Below are positions 53,078 to 62,204 of a stretch of 64,000 bases of DNA, piece after piece (the stretch's first letter is position 1; every line of letters starts with the position of its first letter). The stretch is taken from contig JBBRVJ010000002.1 of assembly GCA_038246975.1 (NCBI GenBank), positions 1 to 64,000 of the forward strand, written 5' to 3'. The notes beneath the pieces are model-generated. The model was given only the letters and a program-made list of their open reading frames with translations, did no database searches and was not told the DNA's origin. Origin of the DNA: JAIYDJ01 sp038246975 (lineage in GTDB: Bacteria > Pseudomonadota > Alphaproteobacteria > Rhodobacterales > Rhodobacteraceae). Both the position numbers and the translations under genes were made by a program.

Positions 53078-53353
53078 CTAAGGCGCGTCGTCCATCCAGC
53101 CCATGAAATCAATATCCCGCACCCCGATCCCGCCCCAGATGATGACGCTCGCCATCACAACGAACAGTCCCATCGCAATCCACGTGGTCAGCCGCGCCTT
53201 GCGGCCAATCTGCGCATCGGCAGGGGCGCTTTTGGGGGTGCCGGGTACGACCGACCCCGCCTCGGCCTGACTCTGGAACCGCAGCGGCAGCACACAGAAA
53301 AACACCATGAACCACGTCACCGAAAACAGCACCAGTCCGGCGGTGATCGTCAT
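53078..53353 (-). CDS. DUF1467 family membrane protein
   Basis: 91 residues with two TM helices (about 3-23, 58-78) and the pattern FSVTWFMVFFCVLPLRFQSQAEAGSVVPGTPKSAP, typical of DUF1467. Unknown role. ATG overlaps the epimerase stop (ATGA); this pairing with mce recurs in Rhodobacterales. Confidence 0.88.
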   Translation of the reverse strand: MTITAGLVLFSVTWFMVFFCVLPLRFQSQAEAGSVVPGTPKSAPADAQIGRKARLTTWIAMGLFVVMASVIIWGGIGVRDIDFMGWMDDAP

Positions 53354-53754
53354 GCCTGTTCCAACTCGACCAGCGTTCCGGTGAAATCCTTGGGGTGCAG
53401 GAACAGTACAGGCTTGCCATGCGCGCCGATCTTTGGCTCGCCCGACCCCAGAACCCGCGCGCCCCTGGCCTTCAGCGCATCGCGCGCCGCCAGAATATCG
53501 TCCACCTCATAACACAGATGATGAATGCCGCCCGAGGGGTTCTTTTCCAGATACCCCGCAATCGGACTGCCCTCGCCCAGCGGAGTCAGAAGCTCGATCT
53601 TGGTGTTGGGCAGGGTGATGAACACAACGCTGACCCCGTGGTCGGGTTCCTCCTGCACCGGGCCTACCACAGCCCCCAACGTCTCGCGGTATTGCGCGGC
53701 GGCGGCGGCAAGGTCGGGCACCGCTATGGCGACATGGTTCAGACGGCCGATCAT
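53350..53754 (-). CDS. mce: Methylmalonyl-CoA epimerase
   Basis: 134 residues of the VOC fold. Metal ligands and catalytic Glu visible in MIGRLNHVAIAVPDLAAAAA (His7), GGIHHLCYEVDDI and the C-terminal LVELEQA. Racemises 2-methylmalonyl-CoA in propionyl-CoA catabolism; it fits with the acyl-CoA dehydrogenase nearby, though the mutase is not in the window. Confidence 0.93.
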   Translation of the reverse strand: MIGRLNHVAIAVPDLAAAAAQYRETLGAVVGPVQEEPDHGVSVVFITLPNTKIELLTPLGEGSPIAGYLEKNPSGGIHHLCYEVDDILAARDALKARGARVLGSGEPKIGAHGKPVLFLHPKDFTGTLVELEQA

Positions 53755-53912
53755 GGGGCACCTTTGATTTGCACGTCACTGGTATGGGCGGCACCGGGCA
53801 GGCGGGCAAGAGGCAACGCAGGAATAATTCGTCGCGGACCTGCGGCGGATTTAACCGGGCGTTAGCCATCCGCGTGTTTGAATGAGTTGTCCCCGATGCA
53901 AAGGCTGCCGCC

Positions 53913-54650
53913 ATGCCCCAGATGCCGACTGTCGAACTGCCCGCCATGCCCCGATCTGCCGGATATGCGATGGCGGGTCCGCGTGATGATCAGCCCCGGT
54001 TGCCATTGCGCGGTTTGACCGTGCTCGCGGTCGAGGACAGCCGCTTTGCGTCCGAGGCTTTGCGCCTGATGTGCCATAGGTCGGGCGCGCGGTTGCGCCG
54101 GGCCGAAACGCTGACGGCGGCGCGCGGGCATCTGCGGCTTTATCGCCCCGATGTGGTGATCATCGACCTCGGCCTGCCCGATGGCCGGGGTGAGGTGCTG
54201 ATTCGCGATCTGGTCCTGCTGTCGCCCCGCCCGCCCCTGATTCTGGGCACCTCGGGCCATGCGTCGGGGCGGGCTTCGGCGCTGGCGGCAGGGGCGGACG
54301 GGTTTCTGGAAAAACCGATGGCCAGCCTCGCCGCATTCCAACTGGCCGTGGCGGGGTTGCTGCCTGATCCCGACCCGCCCTTGCTCCAGCCCGACCCGCT
54401 GCCCCACCCCGATCCGCTGGCCCTGCGCGATGACCTGACCCGCGCCGCCGAACGGCTGGCGGCCGGCCCGGATGCCGTGACACAGCGCTATCTGGCGGGC
54501 TTCGTTCAAGGCATCGCACGGCAATCACAAGACCGCCCGCTTGCCGACGCCGCCGAAACCTGTGCCAGTCAAGGCACCCCGGTCGACACCCTGCGCCAGA
54601 TGATCGCCAGCAGGCTCGCCTCCACTTCGGCGGGGTTCGACCGTCAATAG
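53913..54650 (+). CDS. Response-regulator receiver-domain protein
   Basis: 245 residues. Receiver domain (about 34-155): acidic pair Glu41-Asp42 (VLAVEDS), phosphoacceptor Asp85 (VVIIDLGLPDG), GTSGHAS for the Thr/Ser switch and Lys in FLEKPM. A linker with Pro-Asp repeats (PDPDPP...PDPLPHPDPL) leads to a helical C-terminal tail of ~75 residues of unknown type, not a recognised DNA-binding domain. No histidine kinase is adjacent. Divergent from mce. Confidence 0.87.
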   Translation: MPQMPTVELPAMPRSAGYAMAGPRDDQPRLPLRGLTVLAVEDSRFASEALRLMCHRSGARLRRAETLTAARGHLRLYRPDVVIIDLGLPDGRGEVLIRDLVLLSPRPPLILGTSGHASGRASALAAGADGFLEKPMASLAAFQLAVAGLLPDPDPPLLQPDPLPHPDPLALRDDLTRAAERLAAGPDAVTQRYLAGFVQGIARQSQDRPLADAAETCASQGTPVDTLRQMIASRLASTSAGFDRQ

Positions 54651-54752
54651 CGGTGTGGCAAAGGCGGAACGCCAGTGCGTGCCGACGCCAGAAGGACCGG
54701 CAGGATCAATCCCGCCCTGCCTCCTGCCTATAGGTCAGGGTTCCCCCCACCC

Positions 54753-54995
54753 CTACGGCCTCTTTGGCCGCTCGATCCGGTAGCTTCCTTCGGGCAGGTT
54801 CAGCGCGGCGGCCAGATCGGCCACCTGGCCCAGCGACAGCGTGATCCGCAAAGCCCTGTCGGTGCGCGGGTCCAACTGTTCGATCACCACGCAATCCTCG
54901 AACGCCTCGACCGTGACATCTTCCTGCAATGCCACCGCCCCCTCGTCGATAAGGGTGATGACCGTCGCGTCAAATTCGTGCTCGATTGTGAACAT
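54753..54995 (-). CDS. Small hypothetical protein
   Basis: 80 residues, acidic, no membrane segment: MFTIEHEFDATVITLIDEG..., with CVVIEQLDPRTDRALRITLSLGQVADLAAALNLPEGSYRI. Alternating beta pattern and a short helix look like a folded domain. GCTGAAGAC precedes the ATG. No family recognised. Stop-to-stop with the receiver gene. Confidence 0.7.
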   Translation of the reverse strand: MFTIEHEFDATVITLIDEGAVALQEDVTVEAFEDCVVIEQLDPRTDRALRITLSLGQVADLAAALNLPEGSYRIERPKRP

Positions 54996-55142
54996 GTCTT
55001 CAGCCTAGCCGCCCCTCGCCAGCCCGGCAACCGCGAATGCGCGACCGGCTTCCGCCCATCGCCCGCACGCTTGCGTGAAAGCCCTTTCCCCGCCCTGCGG
55101 CTTTGCTATGTGTCTGCGGCGAACCGTATCTTGGAGCCCGCC

Positions 55143-55877
55143 ATGCAGCGCCCCCCCGCCCTGATCCGGGCTTCCCTCCTGCTGGCGTTCCTGATGCTGG
55201 TGGCATGCGGCGGTGTGACGATGGACCCCGCCCTTCTGGAACAGCGCGCGAACGCCGCCACTCTGATCGCCACCGCCCGCCCCGGCCAGATCAGCTTTAT
55301 CGAGGTGGCCGCGCGGATCGAGCCGGTGGCCGAGGCGATGTGCCGCGAGCGGGGCCGCACCAACCGCTGCAATTTCCGCATCGTGGTCGACACCCGCCGC
55401 GACGCGCCGCCGAATGCCTTCCAGACGCTGGACCGCAACGGCCGCCCGATCATCGGCTTCACCGCCGCCCTGATCGCAGAGGCGCGCAATGCCGACGAGT
55501 TGGCCTTCACCATGGGGCACGAGGCGTCGCACCACATCCTGGGTCATATCCCCCAGCGTGAACGAGAGGCGCTGTCGGGCGCGCTGCGCGGGGCCATGAT
55601 CGCCGCCGCCGCCGGAGTCGACGAGGCCGGGATTGTCGAGGCGCAACGGCTGGGCGCAGAACGCGCGGCGCGGCGGTTCTCCAAGGATTTCGAACTGCAG
55701 GCCGACGCGATGGGCACCGAAATCGCCCTGCGCGCCGGGTTCGACGCGGTGCGCGGGTCGGCGTTCTTTGACCGGCTGCCCGACCCCGGCAATCAGTTTC
55801 TGGGCACCCACCCCGCCAATGCGCAACGCAAGGCGCTGGTCCGGGCGACGCAGAACCGGTTGTTGAACGGCGGGTGA
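55143..55877 (+). CDS. M48-family metalloprotease lipoprotein
   Basis: 244 residues. Signal with lipobox LVAC (Cys ~22). The zinc motif HEASH (HExxH) lies in FTMGHEASHHILGH, and the third ligand Glu probably in ELQADAMGTEIALRAGFD. Similar in layout to Loi/BepA-like envelope proteases that act on outer-membrane assembly. GGAG before the ATG. pabB follows 111 bp later. Confidence 0.88.
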   Translation: MQRPPALIRASLLLAFLMLVACGGVTMDPALLEQRANAATLIATARPGQISFIEVAARIEPVAEAMCRERGRTNRCNFRIVVDTRRDAPPNAFQTLDRNGRPIIGFTAALIAEARNADELAFTMGHEASHHILGHIPQREREALSGALRGAMIAAAAGVDEAGIVEAQRLGAERAARRFSKDFELQADAMGTEIALRAGFDAVRGSAFFDRLPDPGNQFLGTHPANAQRKALVRATQNRLLNGG

Positions 55878-55988
55878 CCCCGCCTGCCCGCGTCATCACG
55901 GCGCGCGGCGCTGCTCTTGCTGACACCGGGTCGATCTGGCACTGACGCGCTACCCACCCCACAGGCCGTCCCAGAAAGGCAACCCGGC

Positions 55989-57125
55989 GTGATCCTTTGC
56001 GAATTCGGCCCCCACGGCAGCCTCGCCCTGTTCGACCGCGCCCGCCAGACGCTGGTCGCCGAAACGGCGGATCAGGTGGTGCCGGTCTTGCGGGCTGCCG
56101 ATGCGGCGCGGGCGCAGGGGCATTGGGTGGCAGGTGTGATCAGCTACGAAGCGGGTTATGCGCTGGAACCCCGCCTGCATTGCCTGATGCCCGCAACCGT
56201 TGCACCCCTGATGGTGCTGGGGGTCTACGACGGCCCCAAGGAAGGCACCGCGGCACTGGCCGCCGCATGTCCGACCCGCGCCCATCTGACCCCCTTGCGG
56301 CTTGGCGTGGCGCGACAGACCTATTCTGCGGCCTTCGACCGCGTGAAATCCTACATCGGCGCAGGCGACTGCTATCAGATCAACCTGACCTTTCCGCTGC
56401 ACAGCCGCCTGACCGCAGGCTCCGCGCTTGATCTTTACGCCGCCCTGCGCGCGCGGCAGACGGTCGGCTACGGCGCGGTTCTGGACCTCGGGCATGGCCC
56501 GGCCATCGTCTCCCGCTCGCCTGAGTTGTTCCTGCGTCTGGACGCCACAGGCCGCGTCGATGCCCGCCCGATGAAGGGCACCGCCCCGCGCGATCCCGAC
56601 CCGGTCGCCGATGCCGAACTCGCCGCCAACCTGCGCGAGTCCGAAAAGGCGAGGGCCGAAAACCTGATGATCGTCGACCTGTTGCGCAACGACATCGCCC
56701 GGATCAGCCGGATAGGTTCAGTCCGGGTGCCGGAACTGTTCGCCGTCGACAGTTTCGCCACCCTGCACCAGATGAGCAGCCGCATCACCGGCCAACTCGC
56801 CGCTCCCGCCAGCATGCTGAACACGATGACCGCGCTGTTTCCTTGCGGATCAATCACCGGCGCCCCCAAGATCCGCGCGATGCAGATCATCCGCGAGGTA
56901 GAGCCCACGCCGCGCGGGGCCTATTGCGGGGCGATCGGCTGGATGGCCCCCGACGGGTCCGCCGCCTTTTCGGTCGCGATCCGCACCCTGTCGGTCTTTG
57001 CAAATGGCGACGTGACGCTCAATGTGGGCGGCGGTGTGGTGCAAGACAGTACCGAAGACGGCGAGTGGGAGGAGGCGCTGTGGAAAGCGCGCTATGTGAC
57101 GGGGCTGAGCCGGGGCTTCGCCTGA
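55989..57125 (+). CDS. pabB: Aminodeoxychorismate synthase component I
   Basis: 378 residues of the chorismate-binding family: ARPMKGTAPRDPDP, IVDLLRNDIARISRIGSV, SSRITGQLA, FPCGSITGAPKIRAMQIIREVEP and YCGAIGWMAPDG. Makes 4-amino-4-deoxychorismate for folate. Short form, lacking the large N-terminal domain of TrpE. GTG start with AAAGG upstream. The downstream aminotransferase-type gene overlaps its 3' end by 46 bp. Confidence 0.92.
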   Translation: MILCEFGPHGSLALFDRARQTLVAETADQVVPVLRAADAARAQGHWVAGVISYEAGYALEPRLHCLMPATVAPLMVLGVYDGPKEGTAALAAACPTRAHLTPLRLGVARQTYSAAFDRVKSYIGAGDCYQINLTFPLHSRLTAGSALDLYAALRARQTVGYGAVLDLGHGPAIVSRSPELFLRLDATGRVDARPMKGTAPRDPDPVADAELAANLRESEKARAENLMIVDLLRNDIARISRIGSVRVPELFAVDSFATLHQMSSRITGQLAAPASMLNTMTALFPCGSITGAPKIRAMQIIREVEPTPRGAYCGAIGWMAPDGSAAFSVAIRTLSVFANGDVTLNVGGGVVQDSTEDGEWEEALWKARYVTGLSRGFA

Positions 57126-57697
57126 TCGAGACGTTGGGGTGGGACGGCGCGCTCTTTGCCCGCCTGCCCCTGCACCTGTCCCGGCTGCACCGCTCGGCGG
57201 CACGGTTGGGCTGGACCTGCGACGGTGCAGCGGCGGCGCTGCAGTCCGCGGTCCCGGAAGGCCCGGCCCGCGTCCGCCTGACGCTGGACGCCACCGGTGC
57301 GATAGACGTGTCCACCGCCGCCCTGCCCCCAGCCAAACAGGTCTGGACCCTCGCGTTGGCCCCGGACCGGCTGTCGTCGGCGGACCCATGGTTGGGCCTG
57401 AAAACCACACGGCGCCCCGCTTATGACGCCGCCCGCGCCGCCTTGCCCCCCGGCATCGACGAGATGATCTTTCAGAACGAACGGGGGCAGGTCTGCGATG
57501 GCACCATCACCACCCTGTTTTTCGACCGGGGACAAGGGATGCGCACGCCCCCCCTGTCGGCGGGGTTGCTGCCCGGCGTGTTGCGCACGGCGCTGAATGT
57601 GCCCGAAGAAACCCTGATGGCCGACGACCTGTCCGACATCCGCCTTTGGATCGGCAATTCCTTGCGCGGCCTGATCCCTGCGCAATGGGTGGGCTGA
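57080..57697 (+). CDS. pabC: Aminotransferase class IV, aminodeoxychorismate lyase-like
   Basis: 205 residues of the branched-chain aminotransferase/ADC lyase fold: LRLIETLGWDGALFARLPLHLSRLHRSAARLG at the start, Lys in LKTTRRPAYDAAR for PLP, and NERGQVCDGTITTLFF. Removes pyruvate from aminodeoxychorismate to give PABA. Start GTG at 57080 with GGAGG five bases upstream inside pabB. Shorter than E. coli PabC (~270), typical of alphaproteobacterial forms. Confidence 0.87.
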   Translation: MESALCDGAEPGLRLIETLGWDGALFARLPLHLSRLHRSAARLGWTCDGAAAALQSAVPEGPARVRLTLDATGAIDVSTAALPPAKQVWTLALAPDRLSSADPWLGLKTTRRPAYDAARAALPPGIDEMIFQNERGQVCDGTITTLFFDRGQGMRTPPLSAGLLPGVLRTALNVPEETLMADDLSDIRLWIGNSLRGLIPAQWVG

Positions 57698-57699
57698 CC

Positions 57700-58656
57700 C
57701 TATAACCCCTGCCACAGCAAAGACAAAGCCACCGCCGCCACCCCGGCACCGGCCACTATCTGCACCACCGGCACGGCCACCGCCAACCTTGCCGCAGCCC
57801 CATGCGCCTCCGGCAAACTGGCGAACATCCCCTCGCGCGCCCAGACGGCCAGCGCTGCCACGGCGATGGTAACGCAAGCCGTGCCAAGCCCCATCGCAAA
57901 CGCCCCCGCCACGCCCGCCGCCCCGATGCCCATCGCAAAACCCAGGATCAACAGGAACAACGCCCCCGTACAGGGCCGCAAGGCGATGCCGCCGATCAAC
58001 ACCACTGCATCGCGCCAGTTTGCCATGCCCGTCACCTGATCCAGCGTCGGGCCGTGCGCATGACCGCAATGCGCATCGTGAACGTGACCCGCCGAACCAT
58101 GGGCGCGGTCCACATGACCCTGATGCACTTGCCCGTCTGCGCCATGGCCCCTGTTACCACCCCCAGCCCGCGCCATCGCCCGCCAACCCCGCAGCATCAA
58201 CCAAAGCCCGACCCCGGCAATCGCCGCAGTGCCGAGCGGAGCCATGATCTGCTCGTTCACCCCCTCCAGCCGATCCCGCGACCAGCCGAGCAGCAGAACG
58301 CCGGTCCCGACCAGCCCCACCGCCACCGCCGCCTGCGCCAGACTGGCCGCCAAGGCGATGCCCGCCAGCGGCAACAACGCGATCCGCTGCGCCACGCCAT
58401 AGCCGCCGATCACCAGCTTGCCATGCCCCGGACCCGCCGCATGGGCCACGCCATAGCCGAAACACACCGTCAGCAACCCCGCCAGTGCCCCCGGATGCCC
58501 CGCCCTCAACGCGCGCACTGCCCCCGCCAACTGCGTCTGCACCGCGCGCTGCTGGTCCAGAACCCAATGCTGGACCACCGCCCCCGCGCCCGTGACCCAC
58601 AGCACGGCCAGCGCCAGCGCAACGACCAACCCCAGGATCAGGAACGTGCGGCGCAT
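57700..58656 (-). CDS. Nickel/cobalt exporter or importer, NicO/RcnA family
   Basis: 318 residues with about six to eight helices. Metal-binding GHGKLVIGGY after HAAGPGHG and a His/Asp/Gly-rich cytoplasmic loop (about 165-205, HGADGQVHQGHVDRAHGSAGHVHDAHCGHAHG), then GGIALRPCTGALFLLI. The HxxxxD-like His-rich loop indicates Ni/Co or Zn. Overlaps the DUF1007 gene by 19 bp. Confidence 0.88.
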   Translation of the reverse strand: MRRTFLILGLVVALALAVLWVTGAGAVVQHWVLDQQRAVQTQLAGAVRALRAGHPGALAGLLTVCFGYGVAHAAGPGHGKLVIGGYGVAQRIALLPLAGIALAASLAQAAVAVGLVGTGVLLLGWSRDRLEGVNEQIMAPLGTAAIAGVGLWLMLRGWRAMARAGGGNRGHGADGQVHQGHVDRAHGSAGHVHDAHCGHAHGPTLDQVTGMANWRDAVVLIGGIALRPCTGALFLLILGFAMGIGAAGVAGAFAMGLGTACVTIAVAALAVWAREGMFASLPEAHGAAARLAVAVPVVQIVAGAGVAAVALSLLWQGL

Positions 58657-59297
58657 GTGATCCGGGCCTCCTCGGCATAGGCCGCTCCAATCGCCGGAAA
58701 GTCGCCCTCCAACCCCGCAGACCCGGCCATCTCGGCCATCGAGGCCTGCAACTGCGCATCGGCCGCCGCGCGGTCCGGCTCGAAGTTCTGCGCCGTGCAG
58801 TCGGGATCCCCCGTCACCACCGTGTCCGATGCAATCGTGTAGGCGGTATAGAAGCTGGGGTCGTACACCTGCACCAGCAGCGGCTGATCCGCCACCGGCA
58901 CAGGGTCCGCAAACCGCCGCAAATGAGTCGAGGTCAACCGACCATCAGCATAAGTCGTGGTCCAGTCCGACGGCCCTGACAAGCCCAGCGCCGCATCGCC
59001 GAGCACCGCATAGGTATCGCCCGGATACCCAGCGTCCCACGCCATGTCGAACCCTTGGATCGCCGCGGTTTCCTCGGCCGTCAGAACCCCGTCGAAATCC
59101 GGGTCCATCGACCGATCCTCAAGGATCAGCAAGGAAAACAGATCGTCATAGGTCCAAGTCATCCGCAGCGCCTCTGCCCGGCCCTGATCGTCAAAGATCA
59201 CCTCGATGCCAGTATCGACAAACACATGCGGATGGGCTGCGGCAACCGTTCCCAGCCCCGCCCAAACCGCCGCTGCCATCATGCTGCACCGGACCAT
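58638..59297 (-). CDS. DUF1007 periplasmic protein
   Basis: 219 residues. Signal peptide (MVRCSMMAAAVWAGLGTVAAA), mature start HPHVFVDTGIEVIFDDQG with the His-x-His usual of DUF1007, a DPDFDGVLTAEE EF-hand-like stretch and a C-terminal Cys pair. DUF1007 proteins accompany NicO transporters and may pass metal to them. GAGGTGG precedes the ATG at 59297; an ATG at 59315 is an alternative. Confidence 0.87.
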   Translation of the reverse strand: MVRCSMMAAAVWAGLGTVAAAHPHVFVDTGIEVIFDDQGRAEALRMTWTYDDLFSLLILEDRSMDPDFDGVLTAEETAAIQGFDMAWDAGYPGDTYAVLGDAALGLSGPSDWTTTYADGRLTSTHLRRFADPVPVADQPLLVQVYDPSFYTAYTIASDTVVTGDPDCTAQNFEPDRAAADAQLQASMAEMAGSAGLEGDFPAIGAAYAEEARITCAARS

Positions 59298-59401
59298 CGA
59301 CCACCTCTGTCCCATCGAAGGACCCTAAGACGGCCCTCGCGGCAAGCCAAGCAGCAAGCCGACCTGCATGGCGGAAAACCGCACCCCAACAAACAAAGGA
59401 A

Positions 59402-59428
59402 GGCGGTGACACCGAGGGTGTCACCGCC
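59402..59428 (-). terminator. Perfect 12-bp hairpin, likely terminator of the LuxR-hydrolase gene
   Basis: GGCGGTGACACC-GAG-GGTGTCACCGCC. Read on the minus strand it lies 123 bp after the LuxR-type stop and is followed by TTCCTTTGTTTG, a T-rich stretch. Confidence 0.65.
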
Positions 59429-59550
59429 CCTTCGCGGGGATGAAAGTAATTGTTTTATATAGGAACTTGCAAAGTTTTACTTGATGAACCGACCATAACT
59501 GCCCGTAGCAATGTCCACATACCCCATTCGCGGTATGCCCGGAAAAATCT

Positions 59551-61308
59551 TCACCGCCTTGGCAGGAATCTTTCCAGAACATCCAGCACCAGTGCCCATT
59601 CCGAAAAGAAAAGCAACTGGCCGGCCCCGGAAACGAATCGCACCTCCAGCGCCGGATAGCCGGTCATCACCTCGCGCATCGTGGCCGCAGGGCTGGCCGG
59701 ATCCTGATCGCCCTGCAACAGAACGATGGGCAAAGGGCAGTCGCGCAGACGGTCCGACCAATCCAACTCGGCTCCCAGACATTCGTCGGCAAATGCCTGA
59801 TGCGCCGAAATCTTCGCCCCGATGGCGACTTCCGACCCCGCCAGCATCGCCTCGCGCACCTCCAGTTGCATCATCGCCGCCATGTCGGCAGAGGACTCTG
59901 CGTTGAGCTGCGCAAAGAAAGCCTCCTTGCCGATCCGCCGCGCCAACGAGAATCCGGCTTGCACGACAAACGGCACAATCCGGGGCGCGTAGCGGGCATT
60001 CGCCTGCGCAAACCGCTGCCACTTGCCCATCCGGTCATACTGATCGGCATGGCGCAGCGGCAGAAACGCGGCACAGCCCAGAATCCCGGTGAACAGACCG
60101 GGCCGCGCCGCCGCCAGACTGACGGCGTAGCGCAGGTCCGCCCCCATCGAAATCACCGCCGCCCGCCGCACCCCCAGCCGGTCCAGCACCGCCAGATAAT
60201 CGCGCGTCACACCGTTCAGATGGTGCGACCCCTTGGGAAACGGGTCGGTACGCCCATAGCCGGCCCGCACCGGCACGATCACCCGCAACCCGCGCAACCG
60301 CGCCGCGCGTTCCGCCGTGGCCGGCCAGCGGATCAGCCCGTAATTCAGATGCAGATACAGGCACGGCGCCCCGGTCGGCGTGCCGAACTCTATCCACTCC
60401 AGCCGCCGCCCGTCCGGCCCCTTCATGTGGTTGAACGACACCGGGTCCAGCGTGCCCAGTGGCGTCGACGGCCCCACCCCGTCCGACGGCATCCGCGCCA
60501 CATCCATCAGACCCAGCACCACCCGCACCAGTTCTGCCTGCGAATGGGTTTCGGTCTTGGCCAGAACCGACCGCACCTGCGTCCGCACGGTTTCCACCGA
60601 CCTGCCCCGCGCCTCGGCAATATCCTTGACGGGGAGGCCCTGCGAGATGCCGCGCACGATGTCCACCTCGGCCAGCGTCAGGCCGAACGCTTCCTGAACC
60701 GTCAACTCGAAGCCTTCCGGCCACACCAGTTCGGTTGACAGGACCAACGCCATCGGCTTGGCCTCGGCACTCGCCACCGGGCCGATCCGCACAATCACCG
60801 GACTGCCGGTGATCTTTGATCGCAGGCGCAGCGTGATTACCTGCTCGGAACGCCCCGACGCCACCCGGTGAATGGCACTGCGCAGCGCCGCAATATCCCC
60901 CGGCTCGAATGGCAGCCCGGACAACGGCGCGCCTTCACGGAGGCCAAAGGCAATCATCGCAGGGCGGTTGCAGGCGGTGACCAGCGGCCCCCCGTCGCTG
61001 ATGAACGCGGCAGAACGCGGAATATCCTCCAGCACCGACCGATACACCGCATCGTCGCGCGTCGCCTCCAGTCGGTCCAGAAACACTGCCGCCCGCTTGA
61101 TATGCGCGTCGATCTCGGGGTCGCAGAACATCACGGCCTGATCGACAGGCCCCTGCCGGGTCGGACCGATATGCGCTTCCCATGCGTCGATCAATTCTTC
61201 CAGCCTGAGGGGATTCAGCGCAACGTCATAGAGCCGATCAACGATCTCGGCCCTTTGGTCCCGCGCGATCTGCGGCGGATCGTTCGATGTCGGCCCCGGC
61301 TGCGCCAT
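59551..61308 (-). CDS. LuxR-type HTH regulator fused to a C-terminal alpha/beta-hydrolase domain
   Basis: 585 residues. Residues ~80-190 form a PAS-like or sensor segment; a LuxR HTH at ~207-262 (LTLAEVDIVRGISQGLPVKDIAEARGRSVETVRTQVRSVL); then an alpha/beta-hydrolase fold (~285-585) with nucleophile Ser387 in VISMGA and Asp536 in QGDQDP. The expected triad His near the C-terminus is Gln564 (SGAGQLLFF), so catalysis is doubtful and the domain may be a ligand sensor. No autoinducer synthase is adjacent. Transcribed away from the divergent GST gene. Confidence 0.88.
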   Translation of the reverse strand: MAQPGPTSNDPPQIARDQRAEIVDRLYDVALNPLRLEELIDAWEAHIGPTRQGPVDQAVMFCDPEIDAHIKRAAVFLDRLEATRDDAVYRSVLEDIPRSAAFISDGGPLVTACNRPAMIAFGLREGAPLSGLPFEPGDIAALRSAIHRVASGRSEQVITLRLRSKITGSPVIVRIGPVASAEAKPMALVLSTELVWPEGFELTVQEAFGLTLAEVDIVRGISQGLPVKDIAEARGRSVETVRTQVRSVLAKTETHSQAELVRVVLGLMDVARMPSDGVGPSTPLGTLDPVSFNHMKGPDGRRLEWIEFGTPTGAPCLYLHLNYGLIRWPATAERAARLRGLRVIVPVRAGYGRTDPFPKGSHHLNGVTRDYLAVLDRLGVRRAAVISMGADLRYAVSLAAARPGLFTGILGCAAFLPLRHADQYDRMGKWQRFAQANARYAPRIVPFVVQAGFSLARRIGKEAFFAQLNAESSADMAAMMQLEVREAMLAGSEVAIGAKISAHQAFADECLGAELDWSDRLRDCPLPIVLLQGDQDPASPAATMREVMTGYPALEVRFVSGAGQLLFFSEWALVLDVLERFLPRR

Positions 61309-61447
61309 GCCGTCTTAACTGGCCGAACCGGATGCATCCGGCAAGAAAAATCCGGGCACACCCCGCTATGGGTCAGGATATCCCGACCCCGCTACCCAAC
61401 GCCGCGCGACCCGGCTAAGCTGGAGGAGGTTGTGACAGGAGAGCCAG

Positions 61448-62107
61448 ATGATCACCCTATACGGCGTCTATCGTTCCCGCGCCTCGCGCCCGTTGTGGCT
61501 CTTGGGCGAAACCGGCACGCCCTTTACCCATGTGCCGGTCATGCAGGTCTACCGGCTGGCCGATGCCAAGGCCCCCGACGCGCCGATGCACACCGCGTCG
61601 CCCGCCTTTCTGGCGATCAATCCGCAGGCACAGATTCCCGCCATGGTCGAGGATGATCTGGTGCTGACAGAATCGCTCGCGATCACGCTGCATATCGCGC
61701 GCCGCCACGGCGGCAGCCTTGGACCCGCCACGGATGCCGAATCCGCGCTGATGGAGCAATGGGCCCTGTTCGCCGCCACATCCATCGAGACCCCGGCGCT
61801 GGAGATTCTGTATACCCAGGGCGACGGCGGCGATAAAACGCCCGAGGGTCAGGCCGCCATCGCGATCAATGCCGAAAAACTTCGCCGCCCCTTGGGCCGT
61901 CTGGATCTGTACCTTGCCGGGCAGGACTATCTGGTCGGCAACCGCTTTACCGTAGCCGACATCAACACCGCCGAGTGTGTCCGCTATGCTCAGGGCCACC
62001 CCACCCTGCTGGCGGAATTTCCGGCGGTAAAGGCGTGGCTCGAACGCTGCCAGTCCCGTCCAGCGTTTCAGGCGATGTGGGCCGGGCGGCTTGCCGAACC
62101 GGCTTAG
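61448..62107 (+). CDS. Glutathione S-transferase family protein
   Basis: 219 residues: thioredoxin-like N-terminal domain MITLYGVYRSRASRPLWLLGETG..., INPQAQIPAMVEDDLVLTESLAITLHIA (the cis-Pro and Glu-Ser glutathione site), and all-helical C-terminal domain with DYLVGNRFTVADINTAECV. AGGAG before the ATG. Substrate unknown. Confidence 0.9.
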   Translation: MITLYGVYRSRASRPLWLLGETGTPFTHVPVMQVYRLADAKAPDAPMHTASPAFLAINPQAQIPAMVEDDLVLTESLAITLHIARRHGGSLGPATDAESALMEQWALFAATSIETPALEILYTQGDGGDKTPEGQAAIAINAEKLRRPLGRLDLYLAGQDYLVGNRFTVADINTAECVRYAQGHPTLLAEFPAVKAWLERCQSRPAFQAMWAGRLAEPA

Positions 62108-62148
62108 ATAGAATTGGCGGGGTCGCGCGCGGTTGCGCCACCATCTCC

Positions 62149-62176
62149 TTGCGTTTTGTGTACTGTAATGTATACT
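62149..62176 (+). promoter_or_regulatory. Sigma-70 type promoter of the Phd/Doc operon
   Basis: TTGCGT (62149-62154), 16-bp spacer, TATACT (62171-62176), 28 bp before the antitoxin ATG. The -10 region includes the palindrome GTATAC. Antitoxins of this type usually bind such AT-rich sites for autorepression. Confidence 0.6.
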
Positions 62177-62204
62177 GCGCCACACATTAATTCCGGAGAA
62201 CCCG

